From Gordonia gummivorans (GTDB taxonomy: Bacteria > Actinomycetota > Actinomycetes > Mycobacteriales > Mycobacteriaceae), in NCBI RefSeq assembly GCF_022513585.1, contig NZ_JAKWBF010000025.1, positions 1 through 64,000 on the forward strand: 64,000 bases of DNA, given 5' to 3'. A program made the position numbers and the translations under genes. Below, piece after piece: positions 46,220-57,868 of this stretch (its first letter is position 1; each line of letters begins with the position of its first letter). Under the pieces are notes generated by a model, which searched no databases, had not been told where the DNA came from, and saw only the letters and a program-made list of their open reading frames with translations.

Positions 46220-46278
46220 ACGACTCGGGCTTGGATGAAAGATAGGGTCACACGTGTGAAGGGGTCGAGACTGCGCGC

Positions 46279-49200
46279 ATGGACCGCGACGCTGGCATCC
46301 AATGCGGGTACGCGATGAAGCGTGACTCTCCACTTTGGAAGGTGATGGGCGATCCGGCGACCCCTGCAGAGGCGGCCGCGCTCGATGCCTTCCGTGAGCT
46401 TCTGCCGGAAGATGGCATCACCACCGCCTGGGTGAACCTGACGTTCATCAGCGATCGGGGACGTACTGCGGAAGTCGACGTACTCCTGCTGACATCGAAC
46501 GGCATGTACCTCGTCGAACTCAAGGGCTGGCACGGCACAATCCGGGGCGACTCTCAGCACTGGGCCCATGGCCAGCGAAACGTCGAGAACCCCCGATTGG
46601 GTGCCGACCGAAAAGCGAAGTGGTTGAAAGGTCTCCTTCAAGACCGGGCCCCCAACCAAGCTGCCCGTTCCCGGATACCGCGCATCGAGGCCCTCGTCGT
46701 CATGCACGGGGAGGGCAGCACTGTCCAGATTGCACCGCCCGCGGACATTGGAGTGCTGATCCTCGACGGATATCACGTCAACTCCTCGCCCCGTCTTGTG
46801 AAGTTCTCAAAGTTTCTCGCTAATCCCCCCTACGACTTCTGGCAGTCGATCGATCTCCAGCGGGCTAGGCAAGTCCGTTCGCTCTGTGACGCAGCGGGAT
46901 TCACGCCGACACCCAAGGTCAGGATGGTCGGCGACTTCGTCGTCGCCGACAAGGAGCCCATCGCGCAGGGGCGGGACTGGCAGGACGTGCTCGTCAACCT
47001 CCCTGCCTTGCCCGATGTAAAGCGTCGGCTGCGCTTGTATGACGTGCCTGCTAAAGCGTCACCAGCCGATCGTCAGCAGATCGAACAACTCGCGCAACGC
47101 GAGTTTCAGCTCACCCAGGGGCTGCGGCATGGTGGCATCGCAGTGCCGATCGACTTCAAGCGAACCGACGACGGCCCTGCATTGGTGTTCGAGCACAATC
47201 CCCACGAGCTTCCGCTCGACGCCTACATGTCCGGCGAGGGGTCCGAACTCGACCTCGCCCAGCGACTCGCGCTAGCAGTTCGCTTGGGCGAGATTCTGCG
47301 GTTCGCCCACAACGTTCACCTTCGCCATCGCGCGCTGTCACCGCGGCGAGTGTGGGCAACACCCGTGAAGGGCGCCCTGCCCGACCTGACAATCCGAGAC
47401 TGGTACTTCGCCCAGCGCGACAGTTCGACGCGAAGTGCCTCGCGTCTAACTGACATCAGCGCGGGTGTAGACGACCTCATGGGCGTGGCCGACCAGGACG
47501 ACTGGATCTGGCTCGCACCCGAGGCACGTCACTCCACCGAAGGCCTCCCGCCAATTCCACTCGACGTCTACGGTTTTGGTGTCCTCGTTTATCTGCTTCT
47601 CACGGGTAAGCCGCCTGCGCAGACGTTTGTCGAGTTGGAGCAGCGCCTGGCCGAAGCGGGGTCACTTGACCCGCGCGCGGCGTCGCCGGGGATGCCCGAC
47701 AGCGCGGCCGAGGTCGTCACTATGGCCACGTGCGCGGCGGAGTCAGAGCGTCTAGCAACCATTGAGGAGATGCTGGAGCTTCTTCGCCTTGCGAGCGACG
47801 AACTCCGACAGACAAACCAAGGCGAGGACCCGACATCGGTAGATGACCCCGTGGACGCCCAGAAGGACGACATCGTCGCCGACCGTTTCATCGTCGCGAG
47901 TCGTCGCGGTGAAGGTTCCAGCGGTGTGGCACTCGCAGTCCACGACACCGAGTCGGAAGATCCCAGCCGGGAACTCGTTCTCAAAGTCGCCCGCACAGAT
48001 TCAGCCGGACGCAGGCTCTCACTTGAAGCCGACACGCTGCGAGCGCTCAACCACCGTCGGGTGGTCCGACTCGTCGGGGGACCACTCGACGTAGCGGATA
48101 GGCGCGCACTCCTGCTCAGCGACGCTGGCAGAGAAACACTGGCCACACGCCTTTCCAAAGAGGGGCGAGCGACGGTGGGCCAGCTTGAGCAGTACGGCAG
48201 CCAATTGCTGGAAGCGATGATCTACATCGAATCTCAGGGTGTCTTTCATCGGGACATCAAGCCAGCCAACTTGGGCATCACCCCAGACCCCGGCACCAGG
48301 AAGCCTTCGCTGGTCTTGTTTGACTTCTCGCTCGCAAGTGAGAGTGTCGACAACACCGCGTCTGGCACACCGGGATACCTCGACCCGTACCTCGGCCGCG
48401 GGCGGCGACAGAAGTACGACCGCGCAGCCGAATTGTGGGCTGTGTCGACCACGCTCTTCGAGATGGCGACTGGTCAGCTTCCGTGGTGGGGCGAGGGAGC
48501 TGGACGGCCTGCCGACCCCAGTGACCCAGCGATCATAGAGCCCACTAGCTTCGAACCGGCCATTGCGACTCAACTCACCGCTCTCTTCCAACGTGCTCTT
48601 GACCCGGACGCACGAGCACGATTCGGCAGCGCCGATGAGTTGGCGGGCGCTTGGCAGAGTGTGTTCGCTGCTCTCGACACAGAAGAGGACGGCACGGGCG
48701 GAAGCGACGACCTCGCGGACTCTGCGACGCTCGATACCCCGTTGGAGCGGGCGGGTCTGTCGGCTCGGGCACTGTCCGCCGTCTCACGCCTGGATGTCGC
48801 GACAGTCGGAGAACTCTTGGGCGTGCACCCGACCCAGATCAATTCGATCCGAGGCCTCGGAGAGACCTACCGCAAGGAAATCCAGGCGAGAATTCGCGGC
48901 TGGCGAACTCGACTCAGTAGCCCGGGAGAGATCGCCGATGACCGAGCGATGGGCACGGAGCGACTCGTGTCCTCGCTGTTGGATCAGCTCAAGGGTGCAG
49001 AGCGCACCGTAACCGAGCGCCTACTCGGTCTATCGGGCGACGTGGACGCAAGCGAATGGCCGTCCACCGGAGACGCAGCCCAGTCGCTCGGGATGACCCG
49101 AGAGCGCGTAGCACACGCCATAGATCACGCCGTCACGACCTGGGGCAAGGAATTGGGTCCGACGATCGACGGTGTCCGCGCCGAAACAGCCACAATTCTC

Positions 49201-50493
49201 GCTCGCAGCGGTCGAGTGCTGGCTGTACCGTCCCTGGCAAATGCACTGGTCTCCCGACGCGGGTCCCTGCTCGACGGGGAAGATCGCCTACGCCAGGGCG
49301 GGGCGTTGCTTCGGGCAATCTACGAGGTTGATGCCCGCATGCCCGAACCAGAGCTCGAACTCCGGCGAAGCATCGGAAAGCGTGCCAACGTCATCGCCCT
49401 GCAAGAGTCGGCAGACCCCGATCAGTCGGGCCAGGAATTCGTGACAGCCGACATCCTGACCGAGACGGCTATCGAGTTGGGACGCCGTGCAGACGAGTTG
49501 GTCGCGATCGGCATTGTATCCTTCGCTACCTCCATCAAAGCCCTGTCTGACATCGTGAGTGAAGCGGGTGCGTTGCCGCTCACCGCCTTGCCTGGCCGTC
49601 GACTCCTCAGTTTGGCTGCCTCGATCTCGACAAAGGCAGCCGTCTCGGGTTTCGACGAGCTGTATCCAATCGTCCTCGACCCACAGCAAGCAGTGGAGCG
49701 TGCGCTTCGCGGCAAACCCGGTCGGCGTATCAGCGAATCCGCTGTCCGGAAAAGCGTCGCTGCGCGGTTCCCGCAGGTGGAACTGCCGGCACCATCGCAT
49801 CGCCTCGACATGCTCGTTTCCGCGGTTCTACCCGGAGTGGTGAATAACAACGGAGTCTACGAGCTGGCCTCCGAAGCGCGGCCCACTACGCACTCGTCCA
49901 CCAGTCTTACAATCCTTGCACCGGTCGCCGTCACAGAGGCAGCCGCAAAGTTGGAGGAATCGCTCGGCCGTCACGGCGCACTCACCCTTACAACACCACC
50001 CAAGCGTTATGTGAAAGCCGCTCGCCAGCTCTCGAAGCTGTACGACGTCGAAGTACTCGATGTCTCGTCACTGGTCGTGACGGCGACACATGCCCTCGCC
50101 AACCAATACGGAGCGAGTTGGGAATTCGTCCTCGGAGTCGATGCCGGCGACAAAGGCACCGCAGACTGGTCGCAGCTCACCAACCTAGTCCAGCAGGCGG
50201 TCACGCCAAGGTGGGAAGCGAAGCTGGCCAGGAACAAGCCCCTGCTCATCGTCAATGCCGGACCTCTCGTCCGATACAGCATGTCAGGGCTACTTTCAGA
50301 TGTTCTCGACGTCGGCACGCCACGTCATGCTGCCCGGTGGCTGCTTGTCGCCAAGCAAGGTAGCCAGGCCGTCCCGCTGTTGGAGGGTAAGCCCGTTCCG
50401 CTCGGTCCGAGCCGCTGGGTCGAACTACCCGCCGACCTCTCACTCCTTACAGACAACACGTTTGCCCGCCGTACTCCAGGAGACCGTAAGTGA
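46279..50493 (+). CDS. pglW: BREX-2 NERD-domain serine/threonine kinase PglW
   Basis: A 1404-residue protein. A NERD nuclease-related domain comes first (about 25-145; TAEVDVLLLTSNGMYLVELKGW has the D and ExK positions). A kinase-like domain lacking catalytic Asp follows (HRALSPRRV in place of HRD, near 350). Next is a second kinase domain that looks active: GEGSSGVALAV (near 543), HRDIKPANLG (near 657) and DFS in place of DFG (near 682). A helix-hairpin-helix-like region (VGELLGVHPTQINSIRGLGE) and a long C-terminal part follow. In S. coelicolor PglW is a kinase required for phage growth limitation. The start at ATG 46279 is uncertain; ATG 46315 is an alternative. It overlaps pglX by GTGA. 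Confidence 0.88.
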   Translation: MDRDAGIQCGYAMKRDSPLWKVMGDPATPAEAAALDAFRELLPEDGITTAWVNLTFISDRGRTAEVDVLLLTSNGMYLVELKGWHGTIRGDSQHWAHGQRNVENPRLGADRKAKWLKGLLQDRAPNQAARSRIPRIEALVVMHGEGSTVQIAPPADIGVLILDGYHVNSSPRLVKFSKFLANPPYDFWQSIDLQRARQVRSLCDAAGFTPTPKVRMVGDFVVADKEPIAQGRDWQDVLVNLPALPDVKRRLRLYDVPAKASPADRQQIEQLAQREFQLTQGLRHGGIAVPIDFKRTDDGPALVFEHNPHELPLDAYMSGEGSELDLAQRLALAVRLGEILRFAHNVHLRHRALSPRRVWATPVKGALPDLTIRDWYFAQRDSSTRSASRLTDISAGVDDLMGVADQDDWIWLAPEARHSTEGLPPIPLDVYGFGVLVYLLLTGKPPAQTFVELEQRLAEAGSLDPRAASPGMPDSAAEVVTMATCAAESERLATIEEMLELLRLASDELRQTNQGEDPTSVDDPVDAQKDDIVADRFIVASRRGEGSSGVALAVHDTESEDPSRELVLKVARTDSAGRRLSLEADTLRALNHRRVVRLVGGPLDVADRRALLLSDAGRETLATRLSKEGRATVGQLEQYGSQLLEAMIYIESQGVFHRDIKPANLGITPDPGTRKPSLVLFDFSLASESVDNTASGTPGYLDPYLGRGRRQKYDRAAELWAVSTTLFEMATGQLPWWGEGAGRPADPSDPAIIEPTSFEPAIATQLTALFQRALDPDARARFGSADELAGAWQSVFAALDTEEDGTGGSDDLADSATLDTPLERAGLSARALSAVSRLDVATVGELLGVHPTQINSIRGLGETYRKEIQARIRGWRTRLSSPGEIADDRAMGTERLVSSLLDQLKGAERTVTERLLGLSGDVDASEWPSTGDAAQSLGMTRERVAHAIDHAVTTWGKELGPTIDGVRAETATILARSGRVLAVPSLANALVSRRGSLLDGEDRLRQGGALLRAIYEVDARMPEPELELRRSIGKRANVIALQESADPDQSGQEFVTADILTETAIELGRRADELVAIGIVSFATSIKALSDIVSEAGALPLTALPGRRLLSLAASISTKAAVSGFDELYPIVLDPQQAVERALRGKPGRRISESAVRKSVAARFPQVELPAPSHRLDMLVSAVLPGVVNNNGVYELASEARPTTHSSTSLTILAPVAVTEAAAKLEESLGRHGALTLTTPPKRYVKAARQLSKLYDVEVLDVSSLVVTATHALANQYGASWEFVLGVDAGDKGTADWSQLTNLVQQAVTPRWEAKLARNKPLLIVNAGPLVRYSMSGLLSDVLDVGTPRHAARWLLVAKQGSQAVPLLEGKPVPLGPSRWVELPADLSLLTDNTFARRTPGDRK

Positions 50494-53400
50494 TCAACTC
50501 GTCTGCTCTCCTAGCAGATCTCAAAGCTCAACTAAAGCTGCTCCAAGCCGACTTGAAGCAGCGCGCGGAGGACCCATTGGACTCTTGGGGCGCTCGGTTG
50601 AAGCAAGAGTATGCCGAAGCGTTCGACCGCAAACGCACCGGATGGTCGTGGGTTGACTGGCGAGACAACGAGATCGACCTGGCTGCCGTCGCCTGGATCG
50701 TTTCCACGACTTTTCTGCGCTTCTGTGAGGACAACGACCTGCTCGTCGGCGCCAAGATAAACGGTCTACCGACCCCCGTCGGCTGGATCGCTGGCCCCGG
50801 CGACCGGGTTGAGCGGGCCCAAGAGAATCTCACCGCCTACTTCCGTGACAACCCCACCCACAACCGTCGCCACTGGCTCCAGCAGGGCTTCAGGGTGCTC
50901 GCTGCGCAGCCTGCCGGGGCCGCTTTGGTCGATCCCAAGCACAACCCAGTGTGGAAAGCCGAGATCAGCCCGGAGTCAGCAACCGCTCTCATCAAGTTCT
51001 GGCGGCGCACGAAGGACGACACCCTCGTCCACGATTTCACTGACGCCAGCCTGGAGACTCGTTTTCTCGGCGACCTCTACCAAGACCTCTCCGCGCACGC
51101 CAAGAAGACCTACGCACTACTCCAGACCCCGGTGTTCGTGGAGGAGTTCATCCTCGACCAGACGCTGACCCCGGCGATTCGAGACTTCAAACTCGAAGAG
51201 ATCAAACTGATCGACCCCGCCTGTGGGTCGGGCCATTTCCTACTCGGGGCGTTCGAGCGACTCAACCGAGAGTGGCTCAGAGCGGCGCCTGGGATTGACC
51301 CCCGGGAGCGGATCCGTCGTGCGATGAACTCCATTCACGGGGTCGACATCAACCCGTTTGCGGTGGCGATCGCACGGTTTCGCCTTACCGTTGCGGGCTT
51401 GAAGGCGGCCGGAGAGCGTTCGCTTGTCGGAGTGCCTGCGGCGGGGTTCCGTCTCGCGATAGGCGACTCGCTTCTCGGTGTCCAAGGTGGCCTTGCTCAA
51501 TCGTTCGACTTCGATGAAGGGGCAGTCGAGTCGGCTTTCCGCTATGACAACGAGGACATAAACGAGTACTTCGGAATTCTTCAGCCAGGCCAGTACCACG
51601 TCGTTGTTGGGAACCCGCCCTATATCGCCCCGAAGGACAGAGCCCTCAAGACTATTTACCGGCGCGCGTACGTCTCCGCGTTCGGGCAGTACGCGCTCTC
51701 AGCACCCTTCATGGAACTACTCTTCCGGCTCGCAATCAAAGGAGAGCAGGGTAGGGGCGCTGGATATGTTGGGCAGATCACCGCGAACGCCTTTATGAAG
51801 CGAGAGTTCGGCAAGAAGCTGATCGAACATGTCTTTGCCGGACACGACATCGGCAACCCTATCGATCTGACCTTGGTTATCGATACCTCCCGGGCTTATA
51901 TCCCAGGTCATGGAACGCCCACGGTGATCATCGTCGGCCGTCGCCGCCGTCCCGTTGCTCAGCAAGTTCGAGCTGTCTTGGCCATACGAGGCGAGCCAAG
52001 GCAGCCCGCGGATCCATCGAAAGGCTTGGTATGGACCGAGATCGTTGAGCATGTCCACGAATCCGAATATGAAGGCCAGTACGTCACCGTCACCGCTCTC
52101 GACCGCACCAGTCTCACAACTCATCCATGGTCGCTGGGAGGCGGTGGGCTGAATGAACTGAAGGTCCTTGTCGAGCAAACCGACGGATGCCTAGGCCAGC
52201 GAGTTAGCCGAATGGGCATGTTCGGGGACAGCCATGCGGAGGAATACTTCGCGGCTCCCGTCGGAGTGTTCACCCGATTGGGTGTCGCGAGCACCGAAAT
52301 AGCTGCCGCCGTTGACGGCGATGCAACTCGCGACTGGACGACCAACGTGATCGGCGAGTTATTCTTCGCTGGGGGCCCAGCGCCCAAAGTGAAGGCCGAC
52401 GAGCGATCGCGGCAGGCCCTCTGGAGGTGGAGGACCTCGTTATGGGCAAGGGCGACGTTCTCGGGGCAATCGTATCGAGACGCCGGCGTCGATTGGCTTT
52501 CCTGGCATCAGGTCAGCGCAACCCGAACTTCGCGCATCCGACTCGTGTTCGCGAAGATCGCGACACACTTCCACGTAGTGCGGGTGGATACGATGCACAT
52601 CGAGAAACCTGGCGCGCTCCGAATTGAGTTGCTTGCCGACGCGACCGAAGACCAGCATTTGGAACTACTTGGCGTGCTGAACTCCTCTACCGCATGCTTT
52701 TGGCTCAAGCAGGTTTGCCACAACAAGGGCAACGGTGGTATCGGGGGAGGCATTGGAGATGAGGATTGGGAGCCCCGCTACGAGTTCACTGGAACCAAAC
52801 TCGATCAGTTCCCACTGCCAGCCACCCTCCCGCTAGATCGGGGACGCATCATTGATGAGCTGGCACAAGAACTAGCTGGCAGCACACCAGCGGCGGTGGT
52901 GAACGCCTGGCTCGCCAATTCCGCGGCGAGTCTCAGCGATGCTCTCGCAAAGGCGGAAGCCGAGTGGCGTCGACTGCGTGCGCGGCTGATCTTTGAACAA
53001 GAGGAGTTGGACTGGGAGGTCTATCAGCGGTACCGCCTGCTCGATGCCGATCTCACCTACTCCGGCTCTTCTATCGACGTGATCGCGTTGGGACAAAGGG
53101 CATTCGAGGTTACCCTTGCCCGGCGAGTCGACGAGTATCAAGAGGAAACTGCGTGGTTCGAGCGTCATGACTCGACCCCGCTCACCGAGCTGCCCACCTC
53201 TTGGCCGGACGACTACAGAGTCCTCGTCGAGCGCCGCCTTGAAATTGCAGAATCCGACGACGCCATCCGACTGTTGGAGAAACCGGAGTTCAAGCGTCGC
53301 TGGGCGACTACTCCTTGGGGAGTTCAACAGGTGGACGCACTGCGAGACGCCGTCCTCGACCGCCTTGAGGACCCCGCGCTCTGGCGGGACTCGCAAGGTC

Positions 53401-54086
53401 CAATCACGAGGTCGGTCGCCGAGCTCGCTGACCTGCTCCGTACGGATACCTCACTTAAGGAACTCGGCCGCGCACTCACCGGAATAGCTGAGCCAGACCT
53501 TGGGGCAGTAATCGCAGGTTTGATTCCAGACGAATCGGTGCCCTTTCTGGCTGCCTATCGCTACAAACCGACAGGCATTGAGAAGTACCGGGAATGGCAG
53601 GAAGTTTGGGAGTTGCAGCGTCGCGAGGACGCTGGAGAGAAGCTCTCCATCTCGGTACCGTCCAAATACGGCCGTGGTGACTACACAAAGACGAGCTATT
53701 GGCTAGCAAGGGGCAAATTCGATATCCCCAAGGAACGTTTCATCGCGTATCCCGGCATTGCCCGCGAAGGCGACCCGACGCCGGTCCTGGGTTGGGCGGG
53801 TTGGTCCCATCGCGACCAGGCACTAGCCCTCGCCCGCGAGATTCCTACCCTACAAGCACTCGGTGCGGAAGACGACGCCCTGATTCCTCTCGTCGCCGGC
53901 CTAGTGGAATTGGAGCCCTGGCTAGCGCAGTGGCACTCAGACGACGAGCCGCAATTTGGCACAAGCCCGGCTACAGTCATCTCTGGCGTGATCGACCAGT
54001 ATCTTGCCCGTATGGAGAAGACGCGCGACCAGGTGACAGCGTGGACGCCTCCAGCCTCAACGCGGGGACGGAGGGCGTCGCGATGA
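50490..54086 (+). CDS. pglX: BREX-2 adenine-specific DNA methyltransferase PglX
   Basis: A 1198-residue N6-adenine methyltransferase, the modification and probably recognition subunit of BREX type 2. Motif I is [14 protein letters not shown] (near residue 241) and the catalytic NPPY motif is [10 protein letters not shown] (near 374-377). A helical N-terminal domain precedes the catalytic domain, and a target-recognition-like and C-terminal region follow. It starts at GTG 50490, overlapping the pglW stop, and ends overlapping pglY (ATGA). In Streptomyces pglX contains a G-tract that varies in length; I find no run longer than about six G or C here, so the frame looks stable. Some stretches use more A/T-ending codons than the chromosomal genes upstream. 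Confidence 0.93.
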   Translation: MINSSALLADLKAQLKLLQADLKQRAEDPLDSWGARLKQEYAEAFDRKRTGWSWVDWRDNEIDLAAVAWIVSTTFLRFCEDNDLLVGAKINGLPTPVGWIAGPGDRVERAQENLTAYFRDNPTHNRRHWLQQGFRVLAAQPAGAALVDPKHNPVWKAEISPESATALIKFWRRTKDDTLVHDFTDASLETRFLGDLYQDLSAHAKKTYALLQTPVFVEEFILDQTLTPAIRDFKLEEIKLIDPACGSGHFLLGAFERLNREWLRAAPGIDPRERIRRAMNSIHGVDINPFAVAIARFRLTVAGLKAAGERSLVGVPAAGFRLAIGDSLLGVQGGLAQSFDFDEGAVESAFRYDNEDINEYFGILQPGQYHVVVGNPPYIAPKDRALKTIYRRAYVSAFGQYALSAPFMELLFRLAIKGEQGRGAGYVGQITANAFMKREFGKKLIEHVFAGHDIGNPIDLTLVIDTSRAYIPGHGTPTVIIVGRRRRPVAQQVRAVLAIRGEPRQPADPSKGLVWTEIVEHVHESEYEGQYVTVTALDRTSLTTHPWSLGGGGLNELKVLVEQTDGCLGQRVSRMGMFGDSHAEEYFAAPVGVFTRLGVASTEIAAAVDGDATRDWTTNVIGELFFAGGPAPKVKADERSRQALWRWRTSLWARATFSGQSYRDAGVDWLSWHQVSATRTSRIRLVFAKIATHFHVVRVDTMHIEKPGALRIELLADATEDQHLELLGVLNSSTACFWLKQVCHNKGNGGIGGGIGDEDWEPRYEFTGTKLDQFPLPATLPLDRGRIIDELAQELAGSTPAAVVNAWLANSAASLSDALAKAEAEWRRLRARLIFEQEELDWEVYQRYRLLDADLTYSGSSIDVIALGQRAFEVTLARRVDEYQEETAWFERHDSTPLTELPTSWPDDYRVLVERRLEIAESDDAIRLLEKPEFKRRWATTPWGVQQVDALRDAVLDRLEDPALWRDSQGPITRSVAELADLLRTDTSLKELGRALTGIAEPDLGAVIAGLIPDESVPFLAAYRYKPTGIEKYREWQEVWELQRREDAGEKLSISVPSKYGRGDYTKTSYWLARGKFDIPKERFIAYPGIAREGDPTPVLGWAGWSHRDQALALAREIPTLQALGAEDDALIPLVAGLVELEPWLAQWHSDDEPQFGTSPATVISGVIDQYLARMEKTRDQVTAWTPPASTRGRRASR

Positions 54087-57000
54087 CCGACCTATCTTTG
54101 CCATTGCGCGAAGCGATCGACATTCCGCTAGCAGTCCATGACGACGACTTCGTCCTCCAGATTCACCGGGCGCAAGAGGCCGCGAGTCAAACGCTCGCTG
54201 ACTATGTGGTCACCGAGTCGATCGCGGCGTCGTTCGAGAAGGGTCTCAGACTGGTCGAGGCCACCCTGTCGAGCGGTTCGTCCAAGGGCGCGTTCATCCA
54301 TGGGTCCTTCGGCTCCGGTAAGTCGCACTACATGGCTGTCATGCACCTCCTACTTGCTGGCAACCCTCAGGCCAGAGCACTCACTGGACTCCAGGAACAG
54401 GTTGCCAAGCACGAGGGATTGCTCAACCGCAAGCTCCTCGCCATCGACTACCACCTCATCGGGGCCGACTCCTTCGAGTCAGCCCTCTTCGGTGGCTATC
54501 TCGCCACCATGAAGCGCCGCCATCCGGATGCGCCCGTTCCGGTCCTGCATCGCTCGGACTCCCTGTTCGAGAACGCTGACCGATTGCGTGCCCAGCTTGG
54601 AGACGAGCAATTCTTCGGCCAGTTCGAGGCGAGTGGCTCGGGTTCGTCTGGCTGGGGCACGTTCGCTGCGGCGTTGACTCCTGAGTTGTATGACACTGCC
54701 CGAAGCAAACCGGCAGCAGACGCGGAAAGGCAGCGTGTAGTCGCCGATCTCGTTCGCGCTTATTTCCCGGCCTTCGAGAACACCGGCACTTGGTTGGACA
54801 TGACCGACGGTCTCCAAGCGATGACCGAGCACGCCAAGGGCCTCGGATACGACGGGGTCGTCCTTTTCCTCGACGAGCTTGTTCTATGGCTGGCAAACCA
54901 CCTGCGCGACACCGCCTTCATCCAGACTGAGACCTCAAAGGTCGCCAAGCTCGTAGAGACAGGTATCGGAGCACTGCCGATCCCGCTGGTGTCTTTCGTG
55001 GCTCGTCAGCGCAACCTCAAGGACTTTCTGGGCGGCGGCGCTGTCGGCGCGGAACAGGTCGCACTGGACGACTCCTTCCAGTGGTGGGAGGGCCGATTCG
55101 ACAAGATCACGCTGGCTGCAGCGAACCTTCCCCAGATCGTCAATAAACGACTGCTTGAGCCGACCAGTGAGGCAGGGCGAGATGCGATTGCTGCGGCTGT
55201 GGCCCGCGTGCGTGCGAATCCAGTTGCATTCAAACACTTACTCACCGACGAAACTGGCTCCGCCGCAGTCGATTTCGAGCAGGTCTACCCGTTCTCACCC
55301 GCTCTCGTGGACGCGATGATCGCCCTCTCATCGATCATGCAGCGCGAACGCACTGCGTTGAAGATCATGAGCGAGTTGCTGGCGCGAGGTCGAGACGAGT
55401 TGACCGTCGGTGACGTCATCCCCGTCGGTGACCTATTCGATGTGGTCGTGCTTGGCGACGCTGAGCCGCTGACCGACGACATGAAGAAATTGTTCCGTGT
55501 AGCGCGCACCTTCTACACCCGAAAAATGCGCCCGTACCTCCTAAACCGCCACAGCCTCACCGAGCAGGAAACGAAAGGACTGGCGCGTGACCACTCCTTC
55601 CGGCGCGACGACCGGCTCGCCAAGACCCTCCTCGTCGCTGCCATTGCCCCGGGCGCAGCCTCACTGAAAGACCTCACCGCATCCAAGCTTGCAGCGCTCA
55701 ACTTCGGCACGGTGGTCTCGATGATTCCAGGTCAGGAAGCAGTCCAAGTTGTCGGCATCGCACGCGAGTGGAGAGGGGAGTTCGGTGAGATCACCGTCGG
55801 TCCTCAGACCGGTGATCCGGTCATCACTTTGCAGCTATCAGGAGTCGACTACGACTCTGTCCTCGTACATGTCCAGAACGAGGACACCCACGAGAACCGG
55901 CGCGGCCTACTGCGGCGCCTGATCGCCCAGCACATTGGTGCGTCTCTCACGGGCACGCTGGGGAGCGAGTATTCGCTGACGCATGTATGGCGTGGTCAGA
56001 AGCGAGAGGTGGATGTCGTCTTCGGCAACGTTCGAGACTCGCGGGCTATCCCCGACACTGCACTTACAGCGACTGACGGACGCTGGAAGCTAGTCGTCGA
56101 CTTCCCATTCGATGATGCCGGCCACCCACCGTCCGACGATGTGCTCCGCCTCGTGCAGCTCAAGCAGGACCGATTGGAGAGCGATACGATCGCGTGGCTG
56201 CCGCACTTCTTGACCGCCTCCCGGATGGAAGACATCGGCAAGCTCGTCGTCCTCGACTACCTGCTGACCGGCGCACGGTTCGATCAGTATTCGACTCCCT
56301 TGCCTGTTAATGATCGAGAACCTGCACGCAGGCAGCTCAGCAATCAACGAGACTCCCTATGTGACCAGATCGTGCTCGCCTTACGTCAGGCCTACGGCAT
56401 TGACGCTGCAACCGACGACCATCTCGGCGAGCGGGTGCCGGAGGGGAACACGTTCGTCACACTTGCGCGCGATTACGACCCACGGAAGCCTTCTTCACCC
56501 TCCTTCACCGATGCGGTCGTAGCCGTCCTCGGTGGCGGTCTCGATGCGCGCTTCCCGACGCATCCCGATATCGACCGTGGAACTGATGAAGTCCGCAAGC
56601 CTGAGTTTGCGGCCGTGCTGAACCTAGCGCGTGAGGCGATGACTAAAGGTGGACGGATCGACACCGTCGAAAGGGCCACCGCGAACAAGGTGCGAAGGGT
56701 GATCGATGCCTACGGTGTCGGCACTTTGAGCGAAGTCACTTACGTTCTGGACACCGTGCACTTCGCATGGCATGACGCCTTCACGAAAGCACTCGCCAGC
56801 GGGGATTCGACAGTCAGCACACTCCGAGGTGCGATCGCCAACACTGGCATGACCGCCGACGCCCAGGATCTGTTGATCCTGGCATGGGTAGCACTGACCG
56901 ACCGGCAGTTGCTCCACCATGGATCTCCAGCAGGCTCGCCCGGCATCGGCGGATTGGCCAACGACATAACTCTCCAGGAGCCCGTCCTCCCGAACCAGGC

Positions 57001-57868
57001 CGACTGGACCAAAGCCCTAGGCCGGGTCAAAGCGATCTTCGGAATTGGGGCTAGTGAGCACCACCTCTCCAGCAGCGCCGTGCAGCGAATTGGGGACGAG
57101 TTGGCAGCGAAGGTAAGCGTCCTCAATCGGGCCGCATCGGATCTGGTCGCGGCCCTTGAAGCGCACAGCGATGTGCTCAGGCTGGGGGATGTGAGTCCGC
57201 GACTTGGTACGGCCCGCCGCGCTCGGGATCTGCTTGATAAATTGCACGACGCAGCTGACCATGTGGACCGGATTCAGGTGATCGCCGAATTCGATCTTCC
57301 GGAGGAACTGCCACCCCTTGCTCGGTCGCTCGCGTCCGCAGCAGAGGTTTCGGCGGCGCTTCAGGGAGCGAACTGGCAACTAATCAATCAGCTTCCCGAT
57401 CTGTCAGGCGAACGTGCCGACGCCGCACTCACCGCGTTGCGAAATGCCGCTGACGCCGATCAGATGCATGTCGACCTCGCCCCAGCGCTTACCGAGGCAG
57501 CCAAAGAGGTCACCGAACTTCTCGTTGAGCGGCGCCGTAAGGAGACCCCGGGCGACGGTGATTCCGAACAGGAACAGGAACGTGCACGCCGTGATCAAGA
57601 GGACCAACGCCGACGTGAACAGGAGGACGAGCTCAAGCGGCGTGAGCAGGAGGCTGCCGACCGCGAGCAGCGTCTGCGCGAACAGGAAGAGGAGTTCCGC
57701 CGTCAGCAAGAAGAGGCGCAACGCGAGGCTGAGGCTCGGGCCAGCCAAGAGCACACTGTCGACGTTGAGGGCGTCGCGCAGCTTGAGAATCTTCTCCAGG
57801 ATCTGGCAGCGGAGCTCCGCCGGCCGGTCGAGGGCAAGAAGTTAAGGGTCGACTGGCGATGGTTCTAA
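54083..57868 (+). CDS. pglY: BREX-2 ATPase PglY
   Basis: A 1261-residue ATPase of the PglY/BrxC-related group. The Walker A is [16 protein letters not shown] (near residues 72-87), and a Walker B-like strand is [13 protein letters not shown] (near 260). The central region is a large helical body. The C-terminus has a highly charged coiled coil of Glu/Arg/Gln (about 1155-1225), then a globular end [13 protein letters not shown]. In S. coelicolor PglY is essential for the Pgl phenotype. The ATG overlaps the pglX stop by ATGA; a longer open frame upstream overlaps pglX in another frame and is a shadow. pglZ starts 10 nt before its stop. Confidence 0.92.
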   Translation: MTDLSLPLREAIDIPLAVHDDDFVLQIHRAQEAASQTLADYVVTESIAASFEKGLRLVEATLSSGSSKGAFIHGSFGSGKSHYMAVMHLLLAGNPQARALTGLQEQVAKHEGLLNRKLLAIDYHLIGADSFESALFGGYLATMKRRHPDAPVPVLHRSDSLFENADRLRAQLGDEQFFGQFEASGSGSSGWGTFAAALTPELYDTARSKPAADAERQRVVADLVRAYFPAFENTGTWLDMTDGLQAMTEHAKGLGYDGVVLFLDELVLWLANHLRDTAFIQTETSKVAKLVETGIGALPIPLVSFVARQRNLKDFLGGGAVGAEQVALDDSFQWWEGRFDKITLAAANLPQIVNKRLLEPTSEAGRDAIAAAVARVRANPVAFKHLLTDETGSAAVDFEQVYPFSPALVDAMIALSSIMQRERTALKIMSELLARGRDELTVGDVIPVGDLFDVVVLGDAEPLTDDMKKLFRVARTFYTRKMRPYLLNRHSLTEQETKGLARDHSFRRDDRLAKTLLVAAIAPGAASLKDLTASKLAALNFGTVVSMIPGQEAVQVVGIAREWRGEFGEITVGPQTGDPVITLQLSGVDYDSVLVHVQNEDTHENRRGLLRRLIAQHIGASLTGTLGSEYSLTHVWRGQKREVDVVFGNVRDSRAIPDTALTATDGRWKLVVDFPFDDAGHPPSDDVLRLVQLKQDRLESDTIAWLPHFLTASRMEDIGKLVVLDYLLTGARFDQYSTPLPVNDREPARRQLSNQRDSLCDQIVLALRQAYGIDAATDDHLGERVPEGNTFVTLARDYDPRKPSSPSFTDAVVAVLGGGLDARFPTHPDIDRGTDEVRKPEFAAVLNLAREAMTKGGRIDTVERATANKVRRVIDAYGVGTLSEVTYVLDTVHFAWHDAFTKALASGDSTVSTLRGAIANTGMTADAQDLLILAWVALTDRQLLHHGSPAGSPGIGGLANDITLQEPVLPNQADWTKALGRVKAIFGIGASEHHLSSSAVQRIGDELAAKVSVLNRAASDLVAALEAHSDVLRLGDVSPRLGTARRARDLLDKLHDAADHVDRIQVIAEFDLPEELPPLARSLASAAEVSAALQGANWQLINQLPDLSGERADAALTALRNAADADQMHVDLAPALTEAAKEVTELLVERRRKETPGDGDSEQEQERARRDQEDQRRREQEDELKRREQEAADREQRLREQEEEFRRQQEEAQREAEARASQEHTVDVEGVAQLENLLQDLAAELRRPVEGKKLRVDWRWF

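Noticed and set aside
50490-54086. A pglX phase-variation tract as in Streptomyces
   Set aside because: I looked for long G or C runs in pglX and saw none above about six bases; the frame is open throughout.
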